A DNA stretch of 64,000 nt from the NCBI RefSeq assembly GCF_048593165.1, contig NZ_CP184271.1; one strand, written 5' to 3'. Positions 35,886-45,105 of this stretch are shown piece by piece; within the stretch, counting starts at the first letter, position 1; every line of letters starts with the position of its first letter. Origin of the DNA: Pectobacterium sp013449375 (GTDB lineage: Bacteria > Pseudomonadota > Gammaproteobacteria > Enterobacterales > Enterobacteriaceae). The notes beneath the pieces were generated by a model that worked only from the letters and a program-made list of their open reading frames with translations, did not search any database and was not told the DNA's origin. Both the position numbers and the translations under genes were made by a program.

Positions 35886-36761
35886 TTATTCTGGCTGTTT
35901 CGCTACGGGTTGTACGCCTACAGAGGGTACGTTATGAAGGTGTACATCCATCTGCGGGTAAGGAATACCGATATGGTGCTCATCCAGCACGCGTTTAAAG
36001 CTTTCCAGCAGATCCCAATTAACTTCCATTGCATCACCATTCGTCGTCCAAACTCTCACGACAAAATTCAGCGATGACGCCGCCATTTCATTCAGGCGAA
36101 TCGTGACACCTTTGTCATGTTGGATACGTTCATCCGCGGCGACAATATCGCCCAGCAGCTTTTTCACCACGTCGATGTCGGCATCATAGGCTACGCCGAC
36201 AATAATTTCGGTACGACGATTCGGTTCACGTGAACTGTTGATGATGTTGCCAGCAATGATTTTGCCATTCGGCACCACGATAATTTTGCCGTCAGCGGTA
36301 CGCAGCGTCGTCGAGAAGATCTGTACCTGAGTGACCGAACCGGACACGCCGCCTAAGTCCACCCATTCACCAGCACGGAACGGCCGGAAGATGACCAGCA
36401 AGACGCCCGCAGCAAAGTTGGCTAATGACCCTTGCAATGCCAGACCGACTGCCAAGCCTGCTGCACCTAGTACGGCAATGACTGATGCCGTCTGTACGCC
36501 AACCCGACTCAATACCGCAATCAGCGTGAACGCGATAATGCCATAACGCACCAGCGCAGACAGGAAATCTGCCACGGTTGAATCGATAGAGCGGTTAATC
36601 ATCAGCTTATTGATGGTGCCGGAAACGATCCGAGCGATCACCAGACCAACGATGAGGATCACTAATGCGGCGACGATATTCACGGCATACTGCAAAAACA
36701 GGCTCTGGTGTGTCACCAACCAGTCCCCTGCCTGATCCAAGCTCGTATTAAGTTCTTCCAT
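35886..36761 (-). CDS. mscS: Small-conductance mechanosensitive channel MscS
   Basis: Homoheptameric inner-membrane tension valve that releases osmolytes on hypo-osmotic shock. The 291-aa protein has two N-terminal helices and then the pore-lining TM3, rich in alternating Gly and Ala (VLGAAGLAVGLALQGSLAN). The beta domain with FRPFRAGEWVDLGG and a C-terminal alpha/beta cage follow. It is slightly longer than E. coli (286). It lies between fbaA and argO, as in E. coli. Confidence 0.96.
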   Translation of the reverse strand: MEELNTSLDQAGDWLVTHQSLFLQYAVNIVAALVILIVGLVIARIVSGTINKLMINRSIDSTVADFLSALVRYGIIAFTLIAVLSRVGVQTASVIAVLGAAGLAVGLALQGSLANFAAGVLLVIFRPFRAGEWVDLGGVSGSVTQVQIFSTTLRTADGKIIVVPNGKIIAGNIINSSREPNRRTEIIVGVAYDADIDVVKKLLGDIVAADERIQHDKGVTIRLNEMAASSLNFVVRVWTTNGDAMEVNWDLLESFKRVLDEHHIGIPYPQMDVHLHNVPSVGVQPVAKQPE

Positions 36762-36832
36762 TTGAAGGCTCCTGTTTTTTTAATCACTGGAAAAGCATAA
36801 CGTCCATCACCTAAAGCGCAACATTACCACCA

Positions 36833-36859
36833 AAAATTAAGGCTCCCGTAGGAGCCTTA
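36833..36859 (-). terminator. Terminator after fbaA
   Basis: On the minus strand the stem TAAGGCTCC/GGAGCCTTA with a short loop is followed by ATTTTTGG, 29 bp past the fbaA stop codon. Confidence 0.8.
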
Positions 36860-36887
36860 GCATCAAATCATATTTGCGTCGTCTGTC

Positions 36888-37964
36888 TTACAGCACATCA
36901 ACAGCGTTCAGCTCTTTGAAGGCTTGTTCCAGACGCGTCACCATGCTCGCCTGAGCGGAACGCAGCCACACACGCGGGTCATAGTATTTCTTGTTCGGCT
37001 GATCTTCGCCTTTCGGGTTACCCAATTGGCCTTGCAGATACGCTTCGTTTTCTTTGTAGTATTTCAGGATACCTTCCCACGTTGCCCACTGGGTGTCGGT
37101 ATCGATGTTCATTTTCACTACGCCGTAGCTAACGGAATCTTTGATTTCCTGAGCGCTGGAACCAGAACCACCGTGGAACACGAAGTCCAGGCTGTTGTGC
37201 GGCAGGTTATGTTTCTTGGAAACATATTCCTGAGAATCACGCAGGATGGTTGGGGTCAGCTTCACGTTACCTGGCTTGTAGACGCCATGCACGTTACCGA
37301 AAGAGGCAGCGATGGTGAAACGTGGGCTGATCGCGTTCAGTTTGGTGTACGCGTAGTCAACGTCTTCTGGCTGGGTGTACAGAGCAGAAGCGTCCATGTG
37401 GCTGTTATCCACACCGTCTTCTTCACCACCAGTACAACCCAGTTCGATTTCCAGGGTCATATCGATTTTGGCCATACGTGCCAGATACTTAGAACAGATC
37501 TCGATGTTCTCTTCCAGAGACTCTTCAGACAGATCAATCATGTGAGAAGAGAACAGAGGTTTGCCGGTAGCCGCGAAGTGTTTTTCACCCGCATCCAGCA
37601 GGCCATCGATCCACGGCAGCAGTTTCTTGGCACAGTGGTCAGTGTGCAGAATGACCGGAACACCATAATGCTCAGCCATTTGGTGAACATGATGAGCGCC
37701 AGAAATCGCACCCAAAATTGCCGCCTGCTGACCTTCTGCCTTCAGACCTTTACCCGCGATGAATGCTGCACCGCCGTTAGAGAACTGAACAATGACCGGC
37801 GCGCGTACTTTGGCTGCGGCTTCCAGCACAGCATTGATTGAGTCGGTACCGACACAGTTCACTGCTGGCAAAGCGAATTGGTTTTCTTTTGCTACTGCGA
37901 AAACTTTCTGAACGTCATCACCAGTGATGACACCGGGTTTTACGAAATCAAAAATTTTAGACAT
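36888..37964 (-). CDS. fbaA: Class II fructose-bisphosphate aldolase
   Basis: Zinc-dependent cleavage of fructose-1,6-bisphosphate in glycolysis and gluconeogenesis. The protein is 358 aa. The zinc/catalytic motif HTDHC is near residues 108-112, a glutamate cluster is at ELGCTGGEEDGVD, and the phosphate-binding HGGSGS is near residue 265. The gene lies downstream of pgk with 138 bp between them, the conserved epd-pgk-fbaA order. Confidence 0.97.
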   Translation of the reverse strand: MSKIFDFVKPGVITGDDVQKVFAVAKENQFALPAVNCVGTDSINAVLEAAAKVRAPVIVQFSNGGAAFIAGKGLKAEGQQAAILGAISGAHHVHQMAEHYGVPVILHTDHCAKKLLPWIDGLLDAGEKHFAATGKPLFSSHMIDLSEESLEENIEICSKYLARMAKIDMTLEIELGCTGGEEDGVDNSHMDASALYTQPEDVDYAYTKLNAISPRFTIAASFGNVHGVYKPGNVKLTPTILRDSQEYVSKKHNLPHNSLDFVFHGGSGSSAQEIKDSVSYGVVKMNIDTDTQWATWEGILKYYKENEAYLQGQLGNPKGEDQPNKKYYDPRVWLRSAQASMVTRLEQAFKELNAVDVL

Positions 37965-38102
37965 GTTACGTGTCCCGTTTCGTTGGCCGTGGAGGGGTTA
38001 GAGAAATCGATGTTAAATCGACAAGATTGTCTCGACACGATATTGCGAACATCACATATCGAGACAACCACAGGAAAGAGGAAAAGCGCCCCTTACCTTA
38101 AA

Positions 38103-39266
38103 TTATTGCTTGGCGCGTTCTTCCAACATAACCACTGCTGGCAGTTTTTTCCCTTCAACGAATTCCAGGAATGCACCACCACCGGTAGAAATGTAGGAGA
38201 TTTTGTCAGCAATACCAAACAGATCGATCGCAGCCAGCGTATCGCCGCCGCCTGCGATAGAGAATGCTTCGCTATCTGCGATCGCACGAGCAATGGTCTC
38301 GGTTCCTTTGCGGAAGTTCGGGAATTCGAAGACGCCAACTGGGCCATTCCACAGAATGGTCTTGGCATTCTTCAGAATTTCAGCCAGACGCTCAGCGGAA
38401 ACATCGCCCAGATCCAGAATCTGCTCTTCGTCTTTGATTGCCGTAACTGACTTCAGCGTTGCGGCCGCAGTTTCAGAGAATTCTGACGCAACACGTACAT
38501 CGCTCGGTACAGGAATATCACAGGTTTCCAGCAGCTTTTTCGCTTCAGGAATCAGGTCGGCTTCGTACAGAGATTTACCCACGTTGTGGCCTTGTGCTGC
38601 CACGAAGGTGTTAGCGATACCACCACCGACGATCAGCTGATCGGCGATTTTAGACAAGGAATCCAGTACGGTCAGTTTGGTGGAGACTTTAGAACCACCC
38701 ACAATAGCGACCATCGGACGTGCTGGTTCGCTCAATGCTTTGCCCAGCGCTTCCAGCTCATCAGACAACAGTGGGCCTGCACAAGCGATAGGCGCAAATT
38801 TACCCACGCCGTGAGTGGAAGCCTGCGCGCGGTGCGCAGTACCGAATGCGTCCATGACGAACACATCGCACAGCGCCGCATATTTCTTGGACAGAACTTC
38901 GTCGTCTTTCTTTTCGCCTTTGTTAAAGCGGACGTTTTCCAGTACAACCAGCTCGCCTTCGGCGACATCAACACCATCCAGATAATCTTTCGCTAGACGC
39001 ACAGGCGAAGAAAGTTTTTCTTTCAGGTAGTCAACAACAGGCAGCAGAGAAAATTCTTCGTTGTACTCGCCTTCGGTCGGACGTCCCAGGTGGGAGGTGA
39101 CCATAACGCGAGCGCCTTGTTTCAGCGCAATTTCGATGGTCGGCAGAGAGGCACGGATGCGCGCATCAGACGTCACTTTCCCTTCTTTTACTGGTACGTT
39201 CAGATCCGCACGAATAAGAACACGTTTACCAGCCAGATCCAGATCGGTCATCTTAATTACAGACAT
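38103..39266 (-). CDS. pgk: Phosphoglycerate kinase
   Basis: Substrate-level ATP formation from 1,3-bisphosphoglycerate. The 387-aa length equals E. coli. Signatures are the substrate-binding RADLNVPVKEG at the N-terminus, TSHLGRPTEGE, the hinge GGSKVSTK and the nucleotide site AGGGDTLAAI. It is preceded by epd on the same strand with a 72-bp spacer. Confidence 0.98.
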   Translation of the reverse strand: MSVIKMTDLDLAGKRVLIRADLNVPVKEGKVTSDARIRASLPTIEIALKQGARVMVTSHLGRPTEGEYNEEFSLLPVVDYLKEKLSSPVRLAKDYLDGVDVAEGELVVLENVRFNKGEKKDDEVLSKKYAALCDVFVMDAFGTAHRAQASTHGVGKFAPIACAGPLLSDELEALGKALSEPARPMVAIVGGSKVSTKLTVLDSLSKIADQLIVGGGIANTFVAAQGHNVGKSLYEADLIPEAKKLLETCDIPVPSDVRVASEFSETAAATLKSVTAIKDEEQILDLGDVSAERLAEILKNAKTILWNGPVGVFEFPNFRKGTETIARAIADSEAFSIAGGGDTLAAIDLFGIADKISYISTGGGAFLEFVEGKKLPAVVMLEERAKQ

Positions 39267-39338
39267 GGTGAATCCTCTTGTTGATTCTCTTTTAAAGTTG
39301 CTTGAGCGAGATAGCGACTCCTGATCGCCACCGTCGTA

Positions 39339-40355
39339 CTAGAAACCGCAGGCTGCCATCGCTCGTGTTGTATCCAACATCCGGTTGGCAAAGCCCCATT
39401 CGTTATCGCACCAGACCAATGTTTTAATCAGATGCTGACCACTGACCCGTGTCTGCGTGCCGTCAACAATGGCACTGTGCGGATCGTGGTTAAAATCAGC
39501 TGACACTAATGGCAATTCCGTATAATCAACTATACCACGAAACGACTCGTGCGCTGATTTTTGCAATAGTGCATTAATTTCATTCACGTTTACGGCTTTC
39601 CTGACGCTAACGCTCAGGTCAATTGCCGTGACGTTAATCGTCGGCACCCGCACCGAGATCGCCTCAAAACGATCGACAAACTGTGGAAAAATACGGGTGA
39701 TCCCCGCCGACAGTTTGGTATCTACCGGAATGATCGACTGGCTGGCGGCGCGTGTACGCCGCAGGTCGTGATGATAAGCATCGATCACCGGCTGATCGTT
39801 CATGGATGAGTGAATCGTCGTCACCGTACCATTTTCGATACCGAAGGCATCATCCAGCAGTTTGATCACTGGGATAATGCAGTTAGTCGTACAAGACGCA
39901 TTGGAAACAATACGATGCCCACTTTCCAACTGATGGTGATTGACACCAAACACTACCGTAGCATCCAGATCCGTCGTTCCCGGATGAGAAAACAGCACTT
40001 TCTTTGCGCCTGCCGCCAGATGGGCTTCCCCATCTTCTCGGCTGCCGTAGACACCGCTGCAATCCAGCACGATATCGACACCGAGTTCTCGCCAGGGCAA
40101 CTGCTGAATTTCTACCTGATGCAACAGGCGAATACAGTCATCACCAATATAAAGCTGATCGCACTCCTGACGCACATCCCACGAAAAACGGCCGTGGCTG
40201 GAATCATACTTGAGCAAATGCGCCATGCCTTCCGCGCTTGCCAGCTCGTTAATCGCCACAACGGCAATCTCAGCTCGACGGCCTGATTCATACAATGCAC
40301 GTAAAACACTGCGGCCGATGCGGCCAAAACCGTTTATCGCAATACGGATCGTCAT
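39339..40355 (-). CDS. epd: D-erythrose-4-phosphate dehydrogenase
   Basis: NAD-dependent oxidation of erythrose-4-phosphate to 4-phosphoerythronate in pyridoxal-phosphate synthesis; a GAPDH paralogue. The 338-aa protein has a Rossmann motif NGFGRIGRSV and the catalytic Cys in SNASCTTNC. The Epd-like YESGRRAEIAVVAINE and LPWRELGVD distinguish it from GapA. I chose the ATG at 40355 (MTIRIAINGFG) for family length; the frame runs 23 codons further back. It heads epd-pgk-fbaA. Confidence 0.95.
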   Translation of the reverse strand: MTIRIAINGFGRIGRSVLRALYESGRRAEIAVVAINELASAEGMAHLLKYDSSHGRFSWDVRQECDQLYIGDDCIRLLHQVEIQQLPWRELGVDIVLDCSGVYGSREDGEAHLAAGAKKVLFSHPGTTDLDATVVFGVNHHQLESGHRIVSNASCTTNCIIPVIKLLDDAFGIENGTVTTIHSSMNDQPVIDAYHHDLRRTRAASQSIIPVDTKLSAGITRIFPQFVDRFEAISVRVPTINVTAIDLSVSVRKAVNVNEINALLQKSAHESFRGIVDYTELPLVSADFNHDPHSAIVDGTQTRVSGQHLIKTLVWCDNEWGFANRMLDTTRAMAACGF

Positions 40356-40669
40356 GGCGTTCTTTGTGGTTCCTTGTGTCATGGCAGGCTTACCCAGCAC
40401 ATAGGATATACCCTTCTTAGACACCAGAGAACCCCTGATGAAACGCCGTCAGCACAACAACTGAAACGCTTCAGCTAGAATAAACGAATTAACACATAAA
40501 AGAAATATTCTCGTCCAGCACACGCAAGAAGAGTGACCTGAGTCATAAAAATGAAAAAACCGTATCTGAGAGACAGACAAAACGCATCGAGAGAGAAGTT
40601 AAATTCAGGATGAAAAAAAGCCGCCAGTATTAGCTGACGGCTTCTCATATCGGGGTTAACGCAGCGCGA
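40356..40669. other. Intergenic region between tktA and epd
   Basis: 314 bp holding the epd promoter region and the tktA terminator. Apart from the terminator hairpin at 40613-40643, no gene or repeat was seen. Confidence 0.5.
40613..40643 (-). terminator. Terminator after tktA
   Basis: On the minus strand the stem AGCCGTCAGC/ (one G-T pair) /CTGGCGGCT is followed by seven T residues, 27 bp past the tktA stop codon. Confidence 0.88.
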
Positions 40670-42664
40670 TTACTTCAGCAGCGCCTGCGCCTTTTCCACC
40701 ACGTTATCGACGGTGAAACCGAAGGTTTCAAACAGTTGCTCAGCCGGCGCCGATTCGCCGAAGCTCGTCATGCCGACAATCGCGCCATTCAGGCCAACAT
40801 ACTTGAACCAGTAGTCCGCGATACCCGCTTCAATCGCCACGCGTGCCGATACGGCTTTCGGCAGCACCGCTTCACGGTAGGCCGCATCCTGCTTGTCGAA
40901 CGCATCCGTAGACGGCATTGACACCACGCGCACCTTGCGGCCTGCGGCAGTCAGTTTGTCATACGCGCCGACAGCCAATTCAACTTCTGAACCGGTGGCA
41001 ATCAGGATCAGCTCAGGCTGGCCGTCGCTGTCTTTCAGCACATAGCCGCCTTTCGCCACGTTCGCCAATTGCTCAGCGGTACGTGACTGCTGTGCCAGGT
41101 TCTGACGAGACAGGATCAGCGACGTAGGGCCGTCCTGACGCTCAATCGCGTATTTCCACGCTACCGCCGTTTCCACCTGATCTGCCGGACGCCAGTTGCT
41201 CATGTTCGGCGTCACGCGCAGGCTGGCCAGCTGTTCAACCGGCTGGTGGGTCGGGCCGTCTTCGCCCAGACCGATGGAGTCGTGGGTGTAAACGTAGATG
41301 CTGCGGATTTTCATCAGCGCGGCCATACGTACAGCGTTACGCGCGTATTCCACAAACATCAGGAAGGTTGCGGTGTACGGCACAAAGCCGCCGTGCAGCG
41401 CAATCCCGTTGGCAATCGCCGTCATGCCGAATTCGCGCACGCCGTAGTGGATGTAGTTGCCCGCGTGGTCTTTGTCCAGCGAAACAGAACCGGACCAGAT
41501 GGTCAGGTTGCTCGGTGCCAAGTCGGCAGAGCCACCCAAGAATTCCGGCAGCAGTTTGCCGTAGGCTTCCAGCGCGTTCTGTGAGGCTTTGCGGCTGGCG
41601 ATTTTCGCCGGATTGGCCTGCAAATCGTCGATAAATTTCTGTGCGTCCGCCTGCCAATTGGCCGGCAGCTCACCGCCGGTGCGGCGTTTGAACTCGGCAG
41701 CCAGCTCAGGGTAGGCGCTGGCGTAGGCGGCAAACGCCTCATCCCAAGCTGCTTCCTTACGCTGACCGGCTGGTTTGGCATCCCAGGCGGCATAGATATC
41801 AGCAGGGATCTCAAACGGTGCGTGCGCCCAACCCAGCTGTTCGCGGGAGGCGGCGACTTCGGCATCACCCAGCGGCGCACCGTGGGAGTCGTGCGTACCG
41901 GCCTTGTTCGGTGAGCCGAAGCCAATCACGGTTTTGCACATCAGCAGCGACGGCTTGTCGGTTACCCGTTGCGCTTCGCCGATGGCCCGTTTGATGGCGT
42001 CCGCATCGTGACCGTCTACGCCGCGCACCACGTGCCAGCCGTAGGCTTCAAAGCGGGCGGCGGTATCGTCGGTAAACCAGCCTTCAACATGACCGTCAAT
42101 AGAGATGCCGTTGTCATCATAAAACGCGGTCAGTTTGCCGAGCTTCATGGTGCCGGCCAGTGAGCAGACTTCGTGAGAAATCCCTTCCATCATGCAGCCG
42201 TCACCGAGGAACGCATAGGTGTGATGGTCGACAATCTCGTGACCCGGACGGTTGAACTGCGCCGCCAACGTGCGCTCGGCAATCGCCATGCCGACCGCGT
42301 TGGCAATCCCCTGACCCAGCGGGCCGGTAGTGGTTTCGACGCCTGCGGTGTAGCCGTATTCGGGGTGGCCCGGGGTTTTGGAGTGCAGTTGGCGGAAGTT
42401 CTTCAGTTCTTCAATCGGCAGGTCGTAGCCGGAGAGATGCAGCAGGCTGTAAATCAGCATGGATGCGTGGCCGTTGGACAACACAAAGCGGTCACGGTTG
42501 GCCCAGTTGGGGTTGGCCGGATTATGGTTGAGGTAATCGCGCCACAGCACTTCGGCGATATCGGCCATGCCCATCGGTGCGCCCGGGTGACCGGATTTGG
42601 CTTTCTGCACCCCATCCATGCTCAGCGCGCGGATAGCATTGGCAAGTTCTTTACGAGAGGACAT
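40670..42664 (-). CDS. tktA: Transketolase
   Basis: Thiamine-diphosphate enzyme of the non-oxidative pentose phosphate pathway; it supplies erythrose-4-phosphate, the substrate of the neighbouring epd. The protein is 664 aa. Signatures are HPGAPMGMADIAE near residue 27, the ThDP motif GDGCMMEGISHE with FYDDNGISIDGH, and the pyrimidine-domain DSIGLGEDGPTHQP. Synteny with epd supports tktA rather than the tktB paralogue. Confidence 0.96.
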   Translation of the reverse strand: MSSRKELANAIRALSMDGVQKAKSGHPGAPMGMADIAEVLWRDYLNHNPANPNWANRDRFVLSNGHASMLIYSLLHLSGYDLPIEELKNFRQLHSKTPGHPEYGYTAGVETTTGPLGQGIANAVGMAIAERTLAAQFNRPGHEIVDHHTYAFLGDGCMMEGISHEVCSLAGTMKLGKLTAFYDDNGISIDGHVEGWFTDDTAARFEAYGWHVVRGVDGHDADAIKRAIGEAQRVTDKPSLLMCKTVIGFGSPNKAGTHDSHGAPLGDAEVAASREQLGWAHAPFEIPADIYAAWDAKPAGQRKEAAWDEAFAAYASAYPELAAEFKRRTGGELPANWQADAQKFIDDLQANPAKIASRKASQNALEAYGKLLPEFLGGSADLAPSNLTIWSGSVSLDKDHAGNYIHYGVREFGMTAIANGIALHGGFVPYTATFLMFVEYARNAVRMAALMKIRSIYVYTHDSIGLGEDGPTHQPVEQLASLRVTPNMSNWRPADQVETAVAWKYAIERQDGPTSLILSRQNLAQQSRTAEQLANVAKGGYVLKDSDGQPELILIATGSEVELAVGAYDKLTAAGRKVRVVSMPSTDAFDKQDAAYREAVLPKAVSARVAIEAGIADYWFKYVGLNGAIVGMTSFGESAPAEQLFETFGFTVDNVVEKAQALLK

Positions 42665-43073
42665 GCTTGACTCCAGATCGGATTGAACGACTGCCCTTCC
42701 TGTAAAACCAACAAAATCAATAAGTTAAACAAGAATGACAAAATAAATATGACTACAAATGTACATGAAAAGCGGAGGGAATGCACATGGAACCGTGAGC
42801 AAAAAACAGGGATTTATCGGCAGACGAATCAATGGCGGTTCTTTTACCAATTAGGCAGTTGATTACAGCACTATACACCGTGTTTTCTAGCAGGTTCGCC
42901 TTTATCAACCGCGTCTTTTTGGTACGCCCCCAAAAAAAATTCATCGTCGACGACGATATCGGAAAGCAGACAAATCAGATTTTCCGATCTATTTATCAAT
43001 GTCATTTTCGGGTACCTTATAACCGCTTTTTGGGTGTTAAAAAATAAACATTAATCGTATGGAGATGATTTTT
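42665..43073. other. Intergenic region between tktA and loiP
   Basis: 409 bp between divergent genes. It should contain both promoters. I found no RNA gene, repeat or credible open frame. Confidence 0.4.
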
Positions 43074-43826
43074 ATGGCTATTCGTTCTTCTGTACTGGCG
43101 CTGTGTGTCGCAACCCTGCTGACCGGCTGCCAGAACTTAAACACCAGTACCTTAATGCAATCTGGCGCACAGGCGTTCCAAGCGGCAACGCTCAGCGATG
43201 CTGATGTTAAATCACTCAGCAATCAGTCCTGTGAGCAAATGGATAAAGAAGCAAAAATTGCCCCTGCCGACAGCAAGTACACGCAGCGCCTAAATAAAAT
43301 TGCGAATGCGCTGGGTCATGACATCAACGGTACACCAGCCAACTATAAGGTTTATCTGACAAAAGATGTGAACGCCTGGGCAATGGCTAACGGTTGCATC
43401 CGCGTCTACAGTGGCCTGATGGATATGATGAATGACAACGAAGTGGAAGGCGTTCTCGGTCACGAAATTGGCCACGTTGCGCTGGGCCACACGCGTAAAG
43501 CCATGCAGGTTGCCTATGCAGCGACGGCTGCACGTACTGCTATTGGCTCTGCGGGCGGCGTAGCGGCATCCCTGTCACAGTCTCAACTCGCCGATCTGGG
43601 CGAAAAACTGGTGAATTCCCAGTTCTCTCAAACGCAGGAAACACAGGCCGATGATTACTCCTTTGATTTGCTGAAGAAACGCGGCGTCAAACTGGAAGGT
43701 CTGGCAAGCAGCTTTGAAAAACTGGCCAAACTGGATGCCGGTCGTGAGAGTAGCATGTTCGATTCCCATCCTTCATCAGAAGGGCGTGCCAAACACATCC
43801 GTGAACGGATTGCTGCCGAGAAGTAA
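43074..43826 (+). CDS. loiP: Outer-membrane lipoprotein metalloprotease LoiP (YggG)
   Basis: M48-family zinc metalloprotease; E. coli LoiP is an outer-membrane lipoprotein induced at low osmolarity that works with BepA. The 250-aa precursor has a lipoprotein signal with lipobox LLTGC and the zinc-binding H130-E-I-G-H motif. A downstream Glu in QETQADDYS is the likely third ligand. I chose the ATG at 43074 over the ATG five codons earlier: GGAGATG precedes it and the signal peptide starts there. Confidence 0.94.
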   Translation: MAIRSSVLALCVATLLTGCQNLNTSTLMQSGAQAFQAATLSDADVKSLSNQSCEQMDKEAKIAPADSKYTQRLNKIANALGHDINGTPANYKVYLTKDVNAWAMANGCIRVYSGLMDMMNDNEVEGVLGHEIGHVALGHTRKAMQVAYAATAARTAIGSAGGVAASLSQSQLADLGEKLVNSQFSQTQETQADDYSFDLLKKRGVKLEGLASSFEKLAKLDAGRESSMFDSHPSSEGRAKHIRERIAAEK

Positions 43827-43861
43827 CCCCGCGTTCTGATAACTCACAAAGCAGGCACACC

Positions 43862-43892
43862 GCGGGCAATTGAAAAAATCTCAATTGCCCGC
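43862..43892 (+). terminator. Hairpin after loiP
   Basis: The stem GCGGGCAATT/AATTGCCCGC has an 11-nt A-rich loop, 35 bp past the stop codon. There is no T-run, so it may be a stability hairpin rather than a terminator. Confidence 0.5.
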
Positions 43893-44428
43893 AAGTCATC
43901 CGACCACTATCATCCCCGTCGTATTCGCTGTAAGCTGTCATGCAACTGCCATCTTTAATCTTGCCATCGTTACAATGATAGGATTTAAGAATTAATCGAT
44001 AATAAATAGATAGTTATTTTCAATCGAGCTAATTTCTCGTTCTCTTTTTAAGAAACGGCACTCAGTGGATTTCCAGATGCGGGAAAGCAGTAATCCACGA
44101 ATGCGGCATACCGACAAACAGGCAACTACGATTAAACAGAGACCTACGTCTCAATCAGCAGGAATATTGGGGTAACTCCCTGTATTTAAAGATAGAAATA
44201 AACCAGTAAATCAAGCATACTATGTTAAACCAATAAAATTTTTTCCAGTTCGATCATATAGATATATGATAAACCCTGTTGTCTCTTCCGCAGATTTCTC
44301 TAGAGGCTCCACCTTTTAGCGATTTAACGGCATTTCAGGATCGCAATTTCTTAATAACTGGATAACATCAGCAGCAATTATTGGTTTGTGGCCACCTTCA
44401 AACAATAAACTCATATGTGTTAAAAATC
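43893..44428. other. 536-bp gap before the LuxR-type regulator
   Basis: AT-rich, no credible open frame and no RNA gene recognised. It holds the promoter of the regulator and possibly a long leader. A small hairpin GAGAC/GTCTC lies near 44139. Confidence 0.4.
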
Positions 44429-45046
44429 ATGGATGTGAGAATTTTCAGTAAATGCAATTTTACCACGGTAGGATTACGGGAAATCCTATCCAGTATCCCT
44501 ATGCTCTCGATAAAACCCGTCAACCGGTTTACGCTGCAGCAAGGCAAGAAAAAATGTATTTTCATCATTGACGGTAGCAGCGAAGGCTTTGAGGAATACT
44601 ATGAGTCGATAAGAACTCACTTTTATAATATGGCGTCCTCATTCATTATCATCAATAATTCCCCCAATCACCCTCCTGTGTGTATTGACGAAAAAACGAT
44701 TCTTATTTCAAAGTCAGCTGCCATCGATTCTTTTTATAAATTACTCGATTTTGTCCACCTTCACGATCGCCGTTTATTCAGTCCCGTCAGGTTGTCAAAG
44801 TCTGAATATGCCGTATTCCAACACTGGTGTGCGGGCTACACGGCGGAAGCGATTGCCGATATCATCGGATTAAATAAGAAATCAGTACTGAACAGCAAAT
44901 CACGATTACTGAATAAATATGGTGTTCAGGATAAAAACTCTTTACTGCTAATTGCTAAGATTATCTTCAAAGACAGCGTCATTGAAGAATTTGATTCCCT
45001 TCCCAAACCAGCAACCGATATCAATATGAGTCATTCGACTATCTAA
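44429..45046 (+). CDS. LuxR-type (FixJ/NarL HTH) transcriptional regulator
   Basis: 205-aa regulator, not recognised by name. The N-terminal about 130 residues have the alternating pattern of a receiver-like domain (MDVRIFSKCNFTTVGLREILSS) but no clear phospho-acceptor Asp set. The C-terminal LuxR-type helix-turn-helix is clear (RLSKSEYAVFQHWCAGYTAEAIADIIGLNKKSVLNSKSR split over residues about 135-180). This layout is like RcsA, FimZ or other non-phosphorylated LuxR proteins of enterobacteria. Three possible starts exist; I chose the ATG at 44429. It is convergent with speA; no target is suggested by neighbours. Confidence 0.75.
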   Translation: MDVRIFSKCNFTTVGLREILSSIPMLSIKPVNRFTLQQGKKKCIFIIDGSSEGFEEYYESIRTHFYNMASSFIIINNSPNHPPVCIDEKTILISKSAAIDSFYKLLDFVHLHDRRLFSPVRLSKSEYAVFQHWCAGYTAEAIADIIGLNKKSVLNSKSRLLNKYGVQDKNSLLLIAKIIFKDSVIEEFDSLPKPATDINMSHSTI

Positions 45047-45056
45047 ACGATAGCCG

Positions 45057-45090
45057 AAAAAAAGGGGATGCGCGCTCGCATCCCCTTTTA
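45057..45090. terminator. Bidirectional terminator between the LuxR-type gene and speA
   Basis: The 9-bp stem GGGGATGCG/CGCATCCCC with a 4-nt loop is flanked by seven A residues on one side and TTTT on the other, between convergent genes. Confidence 0.92.
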
Positions 45091-45105
45091 CTTCGTCAGT
45101 CACAC

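Noticed and set aside
42900..42965. Palindrome-like CGTCGACGACG stretch upstream of loiP
   Set aside because: Only the 8-bp core CGTCGACG is a perfect palindrome; not enough to call an operator.
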